This document shows, one piece after another, positions 45,216 through 58,000 of a stretch of 64,000 bases of DNA. The translations under genes were made by a program, and so were the position numbers. The stretch is from Xestospongia bergquistia (taxonomy: Eukaryota; Porifera; Demospongiae; Haplosclerida; Petrosiidae), in contig OZ014419.1 of assembly GCA_963965975.1 (NCBI GenBank), positions 5,970,150 through 6,034,149 of the forward strand. The letters are read 5' to 3'. Below the pieces are notes generated by a model, which was not told the origin of the DNA, ran no database searches, and saw only the letters and a program-made list of their open reading frames with translations. Each line of letters begins with the position of its first letter. The first letter of the stretch is position 1.

Positions 45216-45995
45216 ATGATCAAGGAACTAGGATATGTTGTTTTGTTGGCTGCAGTAGTGACTGTAGGTCGATGTAGTACTGAAGAACCCTGTTACTTTG
45301 TGTATAAAACTAACAAGACGTGTTTGTTGATGAATGCTACCATTACTATGAATTTGACGTACAATCAGACCAGTTCAAATCACAATTGTAATGACTCTCT
45401 CTCTACTTCTATTGACTGTACTACGCTGAATCTAACGGAACATATGAGCCACTGTGATAATTCGAGTATAAAGACAGTATTCACATGGGGAGAAGATCAA
45501 GAATTTAAGATTACTTTGCAGTTAAGTACTAGCGAACATAACCAATGGGAAGTTGATCGAATAACATTAGGTGTTGACATCTCAGATGATACAGACACTA
45601 TCTCTAATCCTTGTAAAGAAGGTCGTGTTGAAGGCTATGTCGATGGTAGTGCTAATATATTTGGTCACATTGATTATAAGAAATACTACTTTTGTAACAC
45701 ACGTCAATTTGATATGACCATGAACACAAATGGCACTTACAATGTGTCGGCCTTTTATAAAATGTCTATGATTATTAAAGATCTTCATATACAAGCCTTT
45801 AAATTTACTGATGACAATGATTATGATAGCAAATTCTCTCATTGTTACCAAGACAATAAGCTTGATCATAAATTTGTACCAATCGTGATTGGTTCAACTA
45901 TAGGTGGACTAGTTCTTGTTGTACTGATTGCATATATTGTGGGACGTCTAAGGAATAAAAAAAATACGAAAGCAGAGTACGAACCACTAAATTAA
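45216..45995 (+). CDS. LAMP-family lysosomal membrane glycoprotein, single lumenal domain
   Basis: A 259-residue single-exon protein. Residues 1-20 are a signal peptide (ELGYVVLLAAVVTVGRC). The lumenal part has eight or more cysteines and about ten N-glycosylation sequons (for example NATI, NLTY, NQTS, NGTY, NVSA). One membrane segment near residues 218-242 (FVPIVIGSTIGGLVLVVLIA) closely matches the conserved LAMP1/LAMP2 segment and is followed by YIVGRLRNKK. The tail ends YEPLN, a YxxPhi sorting signal as in LAMP tails (GYQTI). LAMPs coat the lysosome membrane and take part in fusion and transport. Vertebrate LAMP1/2 have two lumenal domains; one here resembles CD68, LAMP3 or LAMP5. Assignment to a specific ortholog is not possible. 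Confidence 0.85.
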   Translation: MIKELGYVVLLAAVVTVGRCSTEEPCYFVYKTNKTCLLMNATITMNLTYNQTSSNHNCNDSLSTSIDCTTLNLTEHMSHCDNSSIKTVFTWGEDQEFKITLQLSTSEHNQWEVDRITLGVDISDDTDTISNPCKEGRVEGYVDGSANIFGHIDYKKYYFCNTRQFDMTMNTNGTYNVSAFYKMSMIIKDLHIQAFKFTDDNDYDSKFSHCYQDNKLDHKFVPIVIGSTIGGLVLVVLIAYIVGRLRNKKNTKAEYEPLN

Positions 45996-46366
45996 AATTT
46001 GTAATTTATATGTCTAATCTTACTGAGTGACAATTCATAATTTATACTTATTTTAGTATGTATACTGTATTATTGATAACACACAGGCTTCATAATAATA
46101 ACACAATAAACTGCTTGGCATGATTGTCATCAAATCCCATATCAACACTACATTAAGTAAATTAACTGTACTGGGCCTAGAGAAGAGTATTGGATGTTAT
46201 GTAAATAGTACAGTTATTATTTGATGAGTGTTTTGTATATAGCTTTTCTTTGTGTTGACAATCTATGATTTATGCTAACTTCCTTTCAGTTTCAATTTGT
46301 AATTCCCAATTATTAATAATTTATCAATACATTATAAAGAATCTGTTTATAAAAATCAAGTTTGAA
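45996..46366. terminator. Convergent 3' ends of the LAMP-like and sulfotransferase genes
   Basis: A 371-bp AT-rich spacer. AATAAA at 46105-46110 on the plus strand is a plausible polyadenylation signal for the LAMP-like gene. No gene is seen. Confidence 0.5.
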
Positions 46367-47863
46367 TTACTGGTCATTCCATAGAAATTTTTTATCTCCT
46401 AAAAGTTGCGACAATTTGTAATTATAAGGATAAAAGAATTTTTCAAGTGCTTGACGAGTTTTATTTTTCATTGGAGGATAATCGTTGGGTTTCTGATGTA
46501 TTTGAGATTGAAGTGACTCAAAGGCTATTTTAGAGATAGAAGGGACACCTATGAATGACCAGACCTGAGTCATAACAGAATATGGCTTTTTGATAAGGTC
46601 ATCCAGTCGTATGAATAGGAACTGTTCTCTTTGGAAAAACTGAAGCCACTTTTGTATGTGAGCATAATATATACTCACAGAAAGTCGTAGCTTTCCACAT
46701 TTTCTGAAAACATGTGGACTAGTCATTAAAGTATAGTGGACACAATCGTGTAGAGTGAAAGTTTGTGAACACTTCCTAAAACGTTTCATCTCTTCCTGAA
46801 CACGAACATCAAACAGTCTATATAGAACAGCTTTCTTTGCTGCAACTTTTGTACACACATCAACACCAAATGTGAAGAAATCTGAATAAGTACGATCAAC
46901 TGGATTGCGCATAATTACAATAAATTTAGCATTTGGTAGAAACTTCTTTGCCAATTGTGGAATTGTACAAAGACTGTCTGATGCTCTGGTGTCCCAAAGC
47001 AATCCTTGGCTTGCATCAACTGTCACACAATCAGGATTTAAAGCACTGCATTTACTCCCATTTATAAAATTACTTAAATAAGTCAACACAGCTAGTGAAT
47101 CATAGTCATCTCGATTCTGAAATGGGAATCTTGTCCAAAAATGAGGCTCTTTAACTTGTCCTGGTTGAACAAAAGGATGAACAGTTAAAAGTTTATAGAA
47201 ATAAGTGCTACCACTTTTAGGGAAGCCTCCTATGTACACAGATGGCAAACAAATCAATGACTTCTTGTTTGCTTGATTTGTAATATGTTTAATAGCTAGT
47301 ACTACATCTTGGGTACTGTATATTTGTTTAGCATATAATTTCCTTAATTCAGGAAATGAGACAATGTGATCAAAATTAAATTTTGCTTGCCAGCAAAAGT
47401 TTTGATATTGCTCTTCAAATTTGTCTGAAGATGGTACAATATTTTGAAAAATAGCTTCTAAGCGAGTGTAGTTAATACTTGGACTTCTAACAGTAATTCC
47501 AAGTTTTTTAATTTGACGTGACTTGCAATGTTCTTGCTGAGAAAGTGTAAGTTTACTTTCTGAATTCCAAGTAAATCTTGAGATCTTTCTCCTCTTGTTG
47601 CGACCCGTATAACTCAAAACGTTTTTGCTTTGTAGACCTGAACAATGATTGATAGAAAACAATTAATATAACAAATTAATATTAATTAATATAACAAAAA
47701 TAAGACTAAGCATTAGTTAGTATATATAGATCAAACCTTTAGTTAACGTTAAATCTTCATTGGAATCGACAGACTCTGTATCAGAAAACTCAGATACAAG
47801 TAGCCAAATAAAGAAGACACTGCTAGCGAGGAATAACAAAGGAACCAATCGACGCAACTTCAT
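46367..47863 (-). CDS. Carbohydrate sulfotransferase, type II Golgi membrane protein (CHST15-like)
   Basis: Two exons (47863-47737 and 47637-46367) give 465 residues. The first exon encodes a short basic N-terminus and a membrane anchor (LVPLLFLASSVFFIWLLV), as in type II Golgi enzymes. The catalytic domain has the PAPS 5'-phosphosulfate loop GFPKSGSTYFYK and the 3'-phosphate motif RNPVDRTYSDFF, both hallmarks of Golgi sulfotransferases. KEPHFWTRF and the downstream layout resemble the GalNAc4S-6-O-sulfotransferase (CHST15) group and its many marine-invertebrate relatives. It would transfer sulfate from PAPS to a glycan; the acceptor cannot be told from sequence. It lies 87 bp from the METTL5 stop on the same strand. 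Length is shorter than human CHST15 (561), with most of the stem missing. Confidence 0.88.
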
Positions 47864-47950
47864 GTTACTGTCGAGTATGAAGACCTCTTTAACGTATCCC
47901 TATGCAGTTTATAACTTAGCCACACCCACACCCTATTAAAATAACAAATC

Positions 47951-48625
47951 TCAAATCTCTCTCTCAAATTTTAAAACATCCACATCAATGTTCTTTCTAT
48001 CTTGACGATGAAAATGAAATAGTCTATCAATTGGAAACTGGACTTGAAACAAAGGTTCTACTTTACAATTCAATTCTTTAGCAACAGTACTTAGCCAGTA
48101 ATCTCTTGTGCTAGTTTTATGAAATGAGTACACAGTACTGGCAAGTTCCAATGATTTCTCCACAAACAGTCGATCAATACCTTCATTGTTCTTGGTACCA
48201 AATGGTGGATTCATTATTATAGTGTCCAATTGTACTGGAATATCTGATATAGTCACATCCTTAATATCCATACAAATACAGGTCAATATCTTGTCGTCAA
48301 TACCTTTATCCATTGCATTCTGTTGAGTCAATCTAACACTGTCTTCATCAATATCTATAGCTATTACTTGTACAGCTCCCAATAGAACACATCCTATCGC
48401 TAGTATCCCTGATCCACAACCAAAGTCTGCCACACGTTTACCTTCAAAAGCAGAGTGTTCTAATTGGAATCTTGAGAGACACTCTGACGCTACAGACGGC
48501 GGTATAGGATACTGTTCCAAGCTCCAAGCGTGACGTTGAAATCCTTGCGATTCTAACGTATCTAGTTGTTGTAAATGACATTCTAACTGCCCTTGTTTGA
48601 TTCGATTTTTTCTGTTTCTTGCCAT
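47951..48625 (-). CDS. METTL5: METTL5, 18S rRNA N6-adenosine methyltransferase
   Basis: A 224-residue single-exon protein. The start at 48625 (MARNRKNRIKQGQLECHLQQ) is chosen because homology with human METTL5 (KELESRLQQVD) begins there; an in-frame ATG at 48706 would add 27 residues and overlap the neighbouring gene. Motif I (DFGCGSGILAIG), the acidic SAM-ribose strand (IAIDIDEDSV) and the catalytic NPPFGTKNNEG are present, followed by VYSFHKTSTRDY, as in human (VYSLHKSSTREH). METTL5, with TRMT112, places m6A near the decoding centre of 18S rRNA (human A1832). The matching 18S position falls beyond the left edge of this window. Confidence 0.95.
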   Translation of the reverse strand: MARNRKNRIKQGQLECHLQQLDTLESQGFQRHAWSLEQYPIPPSVASECLSRFQLEHSAFEGKRVADFGCGSGILAIGCVLLGAVQVIAIDIDEDSVRLTQQNAMDKGIDDKILTCICMDIKDVTISDIPVQLDTIIMNPPFGTKNNEGIDRLFVEKSLELASTVYSFHKTSTRDYWLSTVAKELNCKVEPLFQVQFPIDRLFHFHRQDRKNIDVDVLKFEREI

Positions 48626-48651
48626 TTTATTACCACGTGGATTGAAGGGGT

Positions 48652-48966
48652 GTGTCTTATACCCACGTGTTAACCATGAATTGGTCTGTACCTCGTATGT
48701 TGCCATGGATACAGAGAACCCCTTCTACACCAAGTCTGTTGACCCCTGTGAGGTGGTACCGTTATCGGATGAGAACTTCCAAGCAATTTAGACTCCCAGG
48801 TTGTCGATTCGTTCCCACAACAAAGAACACTTGGAGAGTCGTGACCTCAAAGATCCCACGGCGCTTCTTTAGAGAGAGAGAACGAGGAAAGAAAGAATTG
48901 AAGGCACACCGAATTATGAAAGAACAGTTAGAAGCTAAAGCATTGAAAGATTCACAGACTAGTTAG
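48652..48966 (+). CDS. Small basic protein, head-to-head with METTL5
   Basis: A 104-codon frame with ATGs at 48652, 48676 and 48691; the second or third is the more likely start. The protein is very Arg/Lys-rich, with an N-terminal Ser/Pro/Arg segment that could be a mitochondrial targeting sequence (TPVRWYRYRMRTSKQFRLPG) and a C-terminal charged helix (RFFRERERGKKELKAHRIMK). A small mitochondrial ribosomal or assembly protein would fit, but I do not recognise the family. A competing frame at 48597-48791 overlaps it. It sits opposite the METTL5 start with only 26-50 bp between start codons, and its stop lies 111 bp from the DOCK stop. Confidence 0.5.
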   Translation: MSYTHVLTMNWSVPRMLPWIQRTPSTPSLLTPVRWYRYRMRTSKQFRLPGCRFVPTTKNTWRVVTSKIPRRFFRERERGKKELKAHRIMKEQLEAKALKDSQTS

Positions 48967-49077
48967 TCACTATACTCTAAAAAAACCTATTGTATATAAA
49001 TATTAAACAAATCTATGAACATAATGTTTTGTCAGTTGTATGGGCATTTAATAGGAATAAAAAAGAGACTTAATGTA

Positions 49078-52000
49078 TTAAATGGTGGTAGGGTTGGGTA
49101 CAACAGAGGCTGTAAGAGCTCGAGTAAGGTCAGGTTTTTGTTTATTAACATGAGATGACGTAGCAGAACGTTGAATAATATTTAAATCACTTTTTGTTGA
49201 TGTCAAACGCTAAGGAGATCATCAGTAAATACATAATAATGACCATACAATGAGTACCTTAGCACTAGCACTAGGATCCAGTAAAGGCATAAGTTGTTCT
49301 GTCATAGTATGAAGTTTGGATAAAAGATCTTGCTGTAGTAAAAGTTGATCTTTGCTAATCAACTGACCATGAACATATAGAGCCATATTACAGAGCTCAA
49401 TAAAAGACCTAGAGACATTTTAATAAAGTACCATTATGAGTGCATGTACAGTTCTTCACCACTACACATATACATGTACATACTTGTATAATTCCTTCAA
49501 ACGTTCTGTAAATTTACGTGGATATCTCTCAAAAGACTCTCTAAGAAATACATTAGCATATTCTTGAACTCCCTGATTTACCTAAAATATCATTTGGATA
49601 GTTTAGTGCAGGGTCTTCCCTGTTGTAATACCTGTGCACTGATACTTCCTTGTAATAGCAATTGAAGTTTAACTAAATCTTTTTTCTCCTTCTCTAATTC
49701 TTTTGCTAAATCATTTCTCTTCTTCTCCATTGCTTCAACAGCAACCTAAACAAGACAACTAGGAAATAAGGCACACAGACAGACACACACACACACTACT
49801 ATACCTCAATAGGTGAGATTTCAAACTGTTGAGTGTCAATTATTGGTATTCTCTTTACCATATATGGAAACCAATGAGATGCTATAGAAAATACAGAATT
49901 AACATTAACATCTCCAACACAATCTCTCCTTAGTAAAGACTGGCTCTCAAGGAAATGCTTTTATTGTTAAACATGTACATATGTAATAGAAAAACATCAA
50001 TACAATACAGGTCAACCTATCTATACCAAGATTACTGACTTACTAGTCAGTACAGTTTTTCTTATCCATTGTGATGCTACATCTCCTTTAGTTCTTCCTG
50101 TTGGTATAAAAGGTGTTTCAAATACAAATTGTCTGATACGGTTCTCCCGTTCAAATTGTGTTGAACGATTAGTTAGCTCCTCTTCAGTGAAGTATGGAAT
50201 CACATAAGTCACTTGAATATAAGCTTTGTCAGGATCCAAAGACACCACATTCACCTAACAGATCATAGACATTAGAAATAGTTTCTCACAATAACCACTG
50301 ACAAAACTTTAATCATCACAATTTCTAAATTGACTTTTGGCCAAAGAGTACTTTAATTTTAACTCTGTAATTATAACTATCTTATCTACTAACTTTTCCA
50401 GAGTCCTGAATCATTTGTACAACATCAGGGCCAAACTTTTTAGAGTACAATTTCACAAGTCGCTGTGTTAGTTCAGGCAAACTGGTCACATTAGGTTCTC
50501 TGTAAATATACTCTTTAGAATTGTCCTCTCCAAACAACTATACCATTAAAATATCATTACTATCTCTTAATAAAAGATCACTCTATTACCTCTCCATAAA
50601 AGGCCACCTTGAAATAACTTCCCAAATATCTCTTACCAGTTTGCATAACAGACACAATAGTTTTATGAGCTTCATACAATCTACCATATGTTTCCATAAA
50701 TTTCTAAATATTACACAATAATAATTACTAGTAATACAATAAATAGTTTACTTTAAAATCTTTGGCTTCTTCATAATATGGTAATAATAATTTAAACACT
50801 GGTGTCATCAGCTCATAACGTTCAGATTTTTCAAGTTGTGACAATGCTAATTCCAGTGACACAACAAGATCTTTCTATTAATATTTGAATGACAATAATA
50901 ATAATATAAATAATTATTATTGTCTTACTTCTGAGTATCTTTTTTCTAGACTAGTTCCTTTGTCCATTTTCATTTCTCCTTCATCACTCTCCACATTAAA
51001 TGAAATTGGTGTTAAAATAGTACAACCTTTAGGAAATTTATCTGAACACAAAATATTAGAGGCATCAGCAATATCAGAAGTCCTTACCTGTAGACTTCAA
51101 ATACTCTGCTATAAGTCCTGCAATATGTAGATAGCACTGTGCAGCCTTTGAAATGAGTAAGTCAATGAAGTGACTAGTACTAAAAGGATCTTACTTCATT
51201 ATAGTTGCCATATAGGATGTGTTTCTCAGCCATACTCTCTAACCATGTATGTCTCAATTCAGGTGAGTGGGCGTATGACTTAGCCAGACTATAATACAAG
51301 TCTAGTAACTTCTCTGGATCATTTCTGTGCTCCTAGCAATGTAAAATTAATTAATTAATTAATGTATATTTTAGTAGAGGTTGTATAGGTCACCTTCATT
51401 TGTGCTGTTGAACTCAGAACAGTTCTCAATTTAATCATAAGTTCTCTCACTTCAATAGGAAATGAAGTACACTAATTAAAAAAACAGATATTGTTAAATA
51501 TAACACAGTAATGACTAGCTACACATTATAATGATGTAATAAAGAACATCATAATTACAGTACATAAGTTTAATCAGTTCTAGTTGTGAGTATAATGACT
51601 TACTTTTACTCCTTCATCATTGTCGGCATAAGTGACAATCACTCCAAGAGAACGTCTTAAGTTAGCAAGACTCCATGGAATACTACTAGTAGCAACCTTT
51701 GACAAAGCAATGGTTGTCTGCAGAAATCATATTACTAATAACAGTATTGGTCTATTAATCAAATATCAGTCCATTTTCCAATTCCATTGTCCATTTTCCT
51801 ATTGTCCATCCATTTCTACTATCCATTTACCTACTATCCATCCATTATATATTTTAATTAATTAATTACTTGTAATCCAGTTCTAGTAAATCCTTGTTGA
51901 TTACAATAATCAAAGTTCTTTCTCATCATCATATATAGCAAGGCAGCAGCCTATGGAAGGTAGACACAATGAATAACATCTTAAGGAGATCAAACAACTT

Positions 52001-55000
52001 ACTTCAGCTCGTGTTTGAGAAATATTAGAGTTACAATAACATAGAATCTGATAAGACACTAATCATTGTACATGTAATGACCAGAGTGTATAATACCTGA
52101 TAACATAATGCTCCACAATATTCTGAACTGCCTTTAAAGAGAACTGATGTAAACTAGATCAATACAATAATTACACATTATTATAGTACTATAATAAATG
52201 AATTATAGTTATTGATAATTAGAGGGGTTACTTTAAGCCAACTTTTAATTGTGTTTTGGACAAGCGATTAATAATTGGCTTAAGGTATTACTGTCTAACC
52301 TTGTGAGTAAAACCCCTTAATGTAGCAAATATATGACTTTGTAAATTGGTAGATGGATTAACATCTAGCAGCTTAACTACTGTAGAGAAGAACTAAGAGA
52401 AAAGAGAAAAAGGAAAATGTCAATCTAATAAAGTGTGGTATTGGACTAAGTACAAACAGAATTTACTTTTTTAGTTAATTGTACATCATCCTCTTCTTCC
52501 ACAAGTACATCCTATAAAATATCACATGACTTATACATGTTATCACATGATCTAAACATGTTTTAGTCACGTCATCACATGACTTATATATAAGATATCA
52601 ATTTATACCTTAAAATGTTCCCCAAAAACCTCCAAAGTTTCTAAGACAGTAAGTCCAACTTCATTTGCAAGTGCTCCTTCAATTTTTATATACAACTCCA
52701 TGTCTTCCTCTCCTTGACCAGAAGGAGGGAGTAAATCAGATGATAAGAGAGAGGAAGCATTAGAAATTTGACTTAATCGAGAACGATTAGGAACCATAGA
52801 TACACGAGAAGCAGACGTCTTTTTACCTCCACCAGTTCTAGGTTTAGTATACATCTGTTCAAGTTGTCTTAATAAAGAAGATCGAGCAGACCTAATGATA
52901 TTGTAAACACTAGTTATCATAACATAATACTTACCATTTCTTTGTGATAGCAAATCTACCTGAATATTCAAACACATCGAGACAATCTCTGCAGAAAACA
53001 AAAATAAATTTAAATACTAGTATATTGTATATGTGTGCATTAAAATAAACTGTTGAGACAATTAATTGTTAGTATCTGACATGTATGTTCATATTTACTC
53101 TGTCTTACTTTAAGACATTGAAGAATGCTATCAATTCTTGTGACTCATTTGAAGAACCTGTAGTTGTTTCCTCTAGACGTCCAGAAAAGGAGAAAGCTCT
53201 CGATGGAGGTACTGGTATATCCATACATTGCTGCCACCAATTAATCAATACATCTGTAGCAATAGAGAGTAATTAAATACATAATTATAAGGGTCATTCC
53301 CTTCCTTTAACTAACCATTGTCTGCATGTTTTAACACAAACAAAAAACACATCAATAAATCTCTTGTTTCCTTGTAACTGAAATCCTCTTTCATTACTAC
53401 TTTAATTTCTTCATCTTCTGTCTTCTCTTCTTCCTCTTTTTCCTCAAGAACAAAAGGTCCAGGGGTAAGGGGGGGAGTTGCAGCAGAGCTCACATTAGGG
53501 CTGATATCAAGTGAGTCTAGAGGGTTAACAGCTTCCATTGGTTTTGGTGGAGCAGTCCCTACTGGTAGAGATGGCCTTTTAGCAAGAGAGGATCTTCCTC
53601 CTTCGTGCTTTTCTTGAAAGGATGTAAGGCTATCTAGAAGAATAAATCATTCATACAGTTGACACATGTACTGGAGTCCGGTACATACTTGTGCTCAACT
53701 CTGACACAATCGATTTCTTTGAGAAGGTCAGTACTCCATCTTCACAGACAACAGATGACAAAGGAGGCAAAGGTGAAGCTGGAGGAGGAGTGCCCACTTC
53801 AGATATAACATCTAATGTATGATGATTAATTGGTTTGGGGACAATGGCTGGCTCTGTCATTTGATTCTTATTTTTGTTAAGTTTGTGAGCATTTTCCAAT
53901 ACAAGAGGAATCAGAGGAAAGAAAAGAGTTGCAATACGAGCCTTTTGAGCCTGATAAAGGAGAGAGGGAGGGACAAAGTAATGCAGATATATACATAGAT
54001 GGACTTACTGGAACTGAGAATCTATCGTCACAATCCAGTTTGGCTATCAGGTTTCGTACAACTCCTATAGCTTTAGCACGTATTTTAGGGGTACCAGATT
54101 GCAATGCAACTTCAAGCTAAACATAAACATGTACAATATTAAAAAGTAATTGTACATTAGTATTGTTTTAGTTAACAATAACTAAAAATAAAAAACCTTT
54201 AGTTTTGTGTAGCTATAATTATTATAGTTAACTAACTATAATAAATAAAACTATTGTTACAGATTATAAAACTATTACTAACTATTTGCTAGTTATATTG
54301 ATAGCATAAAAGGTTGAACCATAATATAATTAATAATAGAAAGGAATAACTAATCTTTCAATCCTAATCAATAAAGTTGACTAGCATATACATACACATA
54401 TGCATGTATGTATCTTTGTACCATCTGTCAGCTAACATCACATAATGTATTTAGCAGCCATATTATATCACCTGACTAATGTTATAAAGCTAATAGATTA
54501 TTCAGCATTCAATGTTTATAGACTTTAGTTCAAGTTTACTTGTGGACCAAACACTTATTGCATGCAGTAATGGAAGGAGGAGTTAACTGAATGAAAGTAA
54601 TATAGAAATGATTGTGTTGATGAAAAAAAACATTACACAATAGCTACTATTGTACACCTGTCAAAACATGTCAATTTAGCATATTGCCCAGTACATTATT
54701 TACAATCTATATGTAATAACTAAAATATTTAGTGTTGGAAATAACTAACTATATTAATTTATTAGGAGTAAAACTAATCAATACTAACTAAAAGTCATCA
54801 TAAAGATGTCAAACTAACTATAACTAACTAAAAGTGAAAATAAACAAAATTAAAAAACTCTAATGTACATACTTCTCTTAATAATAGTCCAGTTAGATAA
54901 TGTCTTCTACAATACTCATCATTAAGATGATATAATGTCACTACAGCTAGTGAGAGAGAGAGAATTGACATCATCCATTATCTCCAATCTATCTATCCAT

Positions 55001-58000
55001 CCATCTACCAATTCATCCATTTATCTGTTAATCTATCTATCCATCATACCATATGTTTTAAATGGTAAATTCAGTGGAATGAAGTGTTCATATTCACAAA
55101 TTTTACTAAGAAAGTCTAAACGTAGCTCTCCAATATACTATATATGAAATATTAAATAATATATAATTATTATTTTAATGATTTACCTCTCCATCATGAA
55201 TATCAAAACATTGCAAACATTTAGAAATTATTTTAAACACAACACCGCGATCAATTAAGCTGAAGGAGTGCTATTAACAAAACAACTAAAACTCTTGAGA
55301 CAACATTCAATATATTACCTTTATAAACTTTGCTAAACTGAGATCACCTGTCTGTGAAAGAAATATCAAATAATAAGTGAAAGATAAGTGAGATAATATT
55401 AACACAGAGAGAGAGAGAAACCATACCAGTCCAACTGCACTGTTATCACAAGTACGTTTTGCCAGATGAGAAAAGAGAGCCATAAGATTATGACCAAATG
55501 CTTGAGGATATCGTGCCTTCCTTGTAGCCTACATAGAAAAACATTAGATACAAATTGACCAGATAAATGAGATTATTTACAAAAATTAGTGAGCATAAAA
55601 TAATAAAGTGAAAGACTTACAGTTTCTTTCCCAGTATGAGTGAGATACTGTGCCATACTCTTCAATATTATGTCCAAGAAAAACCACATATGCTACAAGA
55701 ATAACACCATTCAGTACCAATGTTACAATAGTATGACTTAATTTAAATACCTACATTCAAAATTTTATTCTCCTCATCATATCCATTTTTTGCCAAATAC
55801 TCCACTAATAATTTAACTAACTCATCATGAACAGTACTTCCAGTAATAGGATCAACAGTAGTACTAAACATATACTGCAATAATGCACATTAAAATACAC
55901 TGCAAACAATACTAACAAGTACCTCAATATAAGCCTTAAGGACATCCAGTCTACCAAATGAAGTCACTTTATCCACTAACACAACAAGTAGCCTATTATT
56001 TGGACATTAAAGTAATAGAGTGTTTAGATATGCGTACTTGATGATCTCCACTTTAGCTTCCTCCAGACACTCATATGATTGACAAACTAGTTTCATTAAC
56101 CTGTTTAACAGGACTGGTAAGAACTGTATGACATCCAGCTCTAAGTATTGTAAACTCTGTAGACACAATCAATAAACCAGCTAGCATTATAATTCAATAC
56201 ATTATACTAAGTATCTTATTTCAAACTATTACAATAGATTATAACAAAACTAAAGTATCCACTTACTTCAATAGCATATTTAAGATCATCCACTGGTACA
56301 GGTTTACCAGAATCTACATGTTCACAGACAGCAAACATTCCAAACAGCTCAGGATCCTATGATGTATGAACCATTATTATAAGAATTTAATACCTACTTG
56401 TATAACAACATTTTATTCATTACTATTTACCTGTGAATAGATAGTAGATTTTAGTACAATGTTTACTGTAAAGAGCAATTTTGCTCCATCTACCCATTTG
56501 GTTTCAGGTATTAACATCTTTAAGAGAAAATAGGGCAATTATATTAATATTTTATTATATTTACTTCTAGTTTTTTGAGATCTGGACGTAGTATGGAGAG
56601 ATAGCCAGGTGGTAGAGTGGTAGCTACAGGTAAGGGTTTTTCACCAGCTGTAATCCTAACACAGATATAATGCATAATGTAATACTGTGTAGCTGGTTAC
56701 CTTCCATCTGTGTCCAGTAAAGGTAGCCATGTATATCCAACTATAATAATAGAAGATAATAATATAATGGTTACAATTATTACTGACTGATATTTTCCAC
56801 AGTATTTTGTTTGACTGAAGCTCGTGATGACTTTGTTGCTTTAGAAACTTCACAACTGATATGTTTAAATATAAAAACAAGATGATGTCTGCGAGATATT
56901 CTAATGGGTAGATTAATTTTAATCTAGAGAGCAAAGCAGGAGAGAGAGAGAGAGAGAGAGAGGAAAACAATGAGAAAAAAAGATGAATCATATCTACCTC
57001 TTCATAAAAGGTAGGTGTAGTACAATGATATAGAACAGCAGCAGATGCAGTATCAACAAACACATCACCAAGTTGATAATTATATATAACCTATAAACAC
57101 ATAATATAAACAGTAAACAATAATATATACTATGTTACTTTGAGAGGTACAGCATCTTTTGTATCATTATCTCTAAGTTGAATACATACAGCAATATTAC
57201 GAGCCTATAATAATATAAAGAGACAAATCATAATTATTAATAGTTAAAGTACATTTATTAATAGTTAAAGTATATTAATTATTAATAGTTAAAAGATATT
57301 AATTATTAATAATTAAAGTACATTTATTAATAATTAAAGGACATGTATCTGTACTTTGGTAAATTGTTTCTGTGTGTCATATTTCAGTTCAAGAGGATAG
57401 ATATAAAGATTATGAGTGAGAGAGATATGAGGATTATAATGAGTATGAGACTCATAAGCTGCTAGCGGAGGAAATTCTTGAACTTCACATGATATCTAGA
57501 GACCAATAGTATAGTAACTAATATATGCATAATATTAATATTAATAGTATAGTAACTAATATATGTATAATATTGATATAGTATAGTAACTAATATATGT
57601 ATAATATTAATATAGTATAGTAACTAATATATGTATAATATTGATATAGTATAGTAACTAATATATGTATAATATTGATATAGTATATTAACTAATATAT
57701 GCATAATATTAATATTAATAGTATAGTAACTAATATATGTATAATATTAATATAGTATAGTAACTAATATATGTATAATATTAATATAGTATAGTAACTA
57801 ATATATGTATAATATTAATATAGTATAGTAACTAATATATGTATAATATTGATATAGTATAGTAACTAATATATGTATAATATTGATATAGTATATTAAC
57901 TAATATATGTATAATATTGATATAGTATAGTAACTAATATATGTATAATATTGATATAGTATATTAAGTAATATATGTATAATATTGATATAGTATATTA

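Noticed and set aside
48626-48706. Extended METTL5 N-terminus from the ATG at 48706
   Set aside because: The extra 27 residues have no counterpart in METTL5 and overlap the divergent gene.
48597-48791. Alternative plus-strand frame of 64 codons
   Set aside because: It overlaps the METTL5 start region and the longer basic frame; shorter and without supporting features, though it cannot be wholly excluded as the true frame of the small gene.
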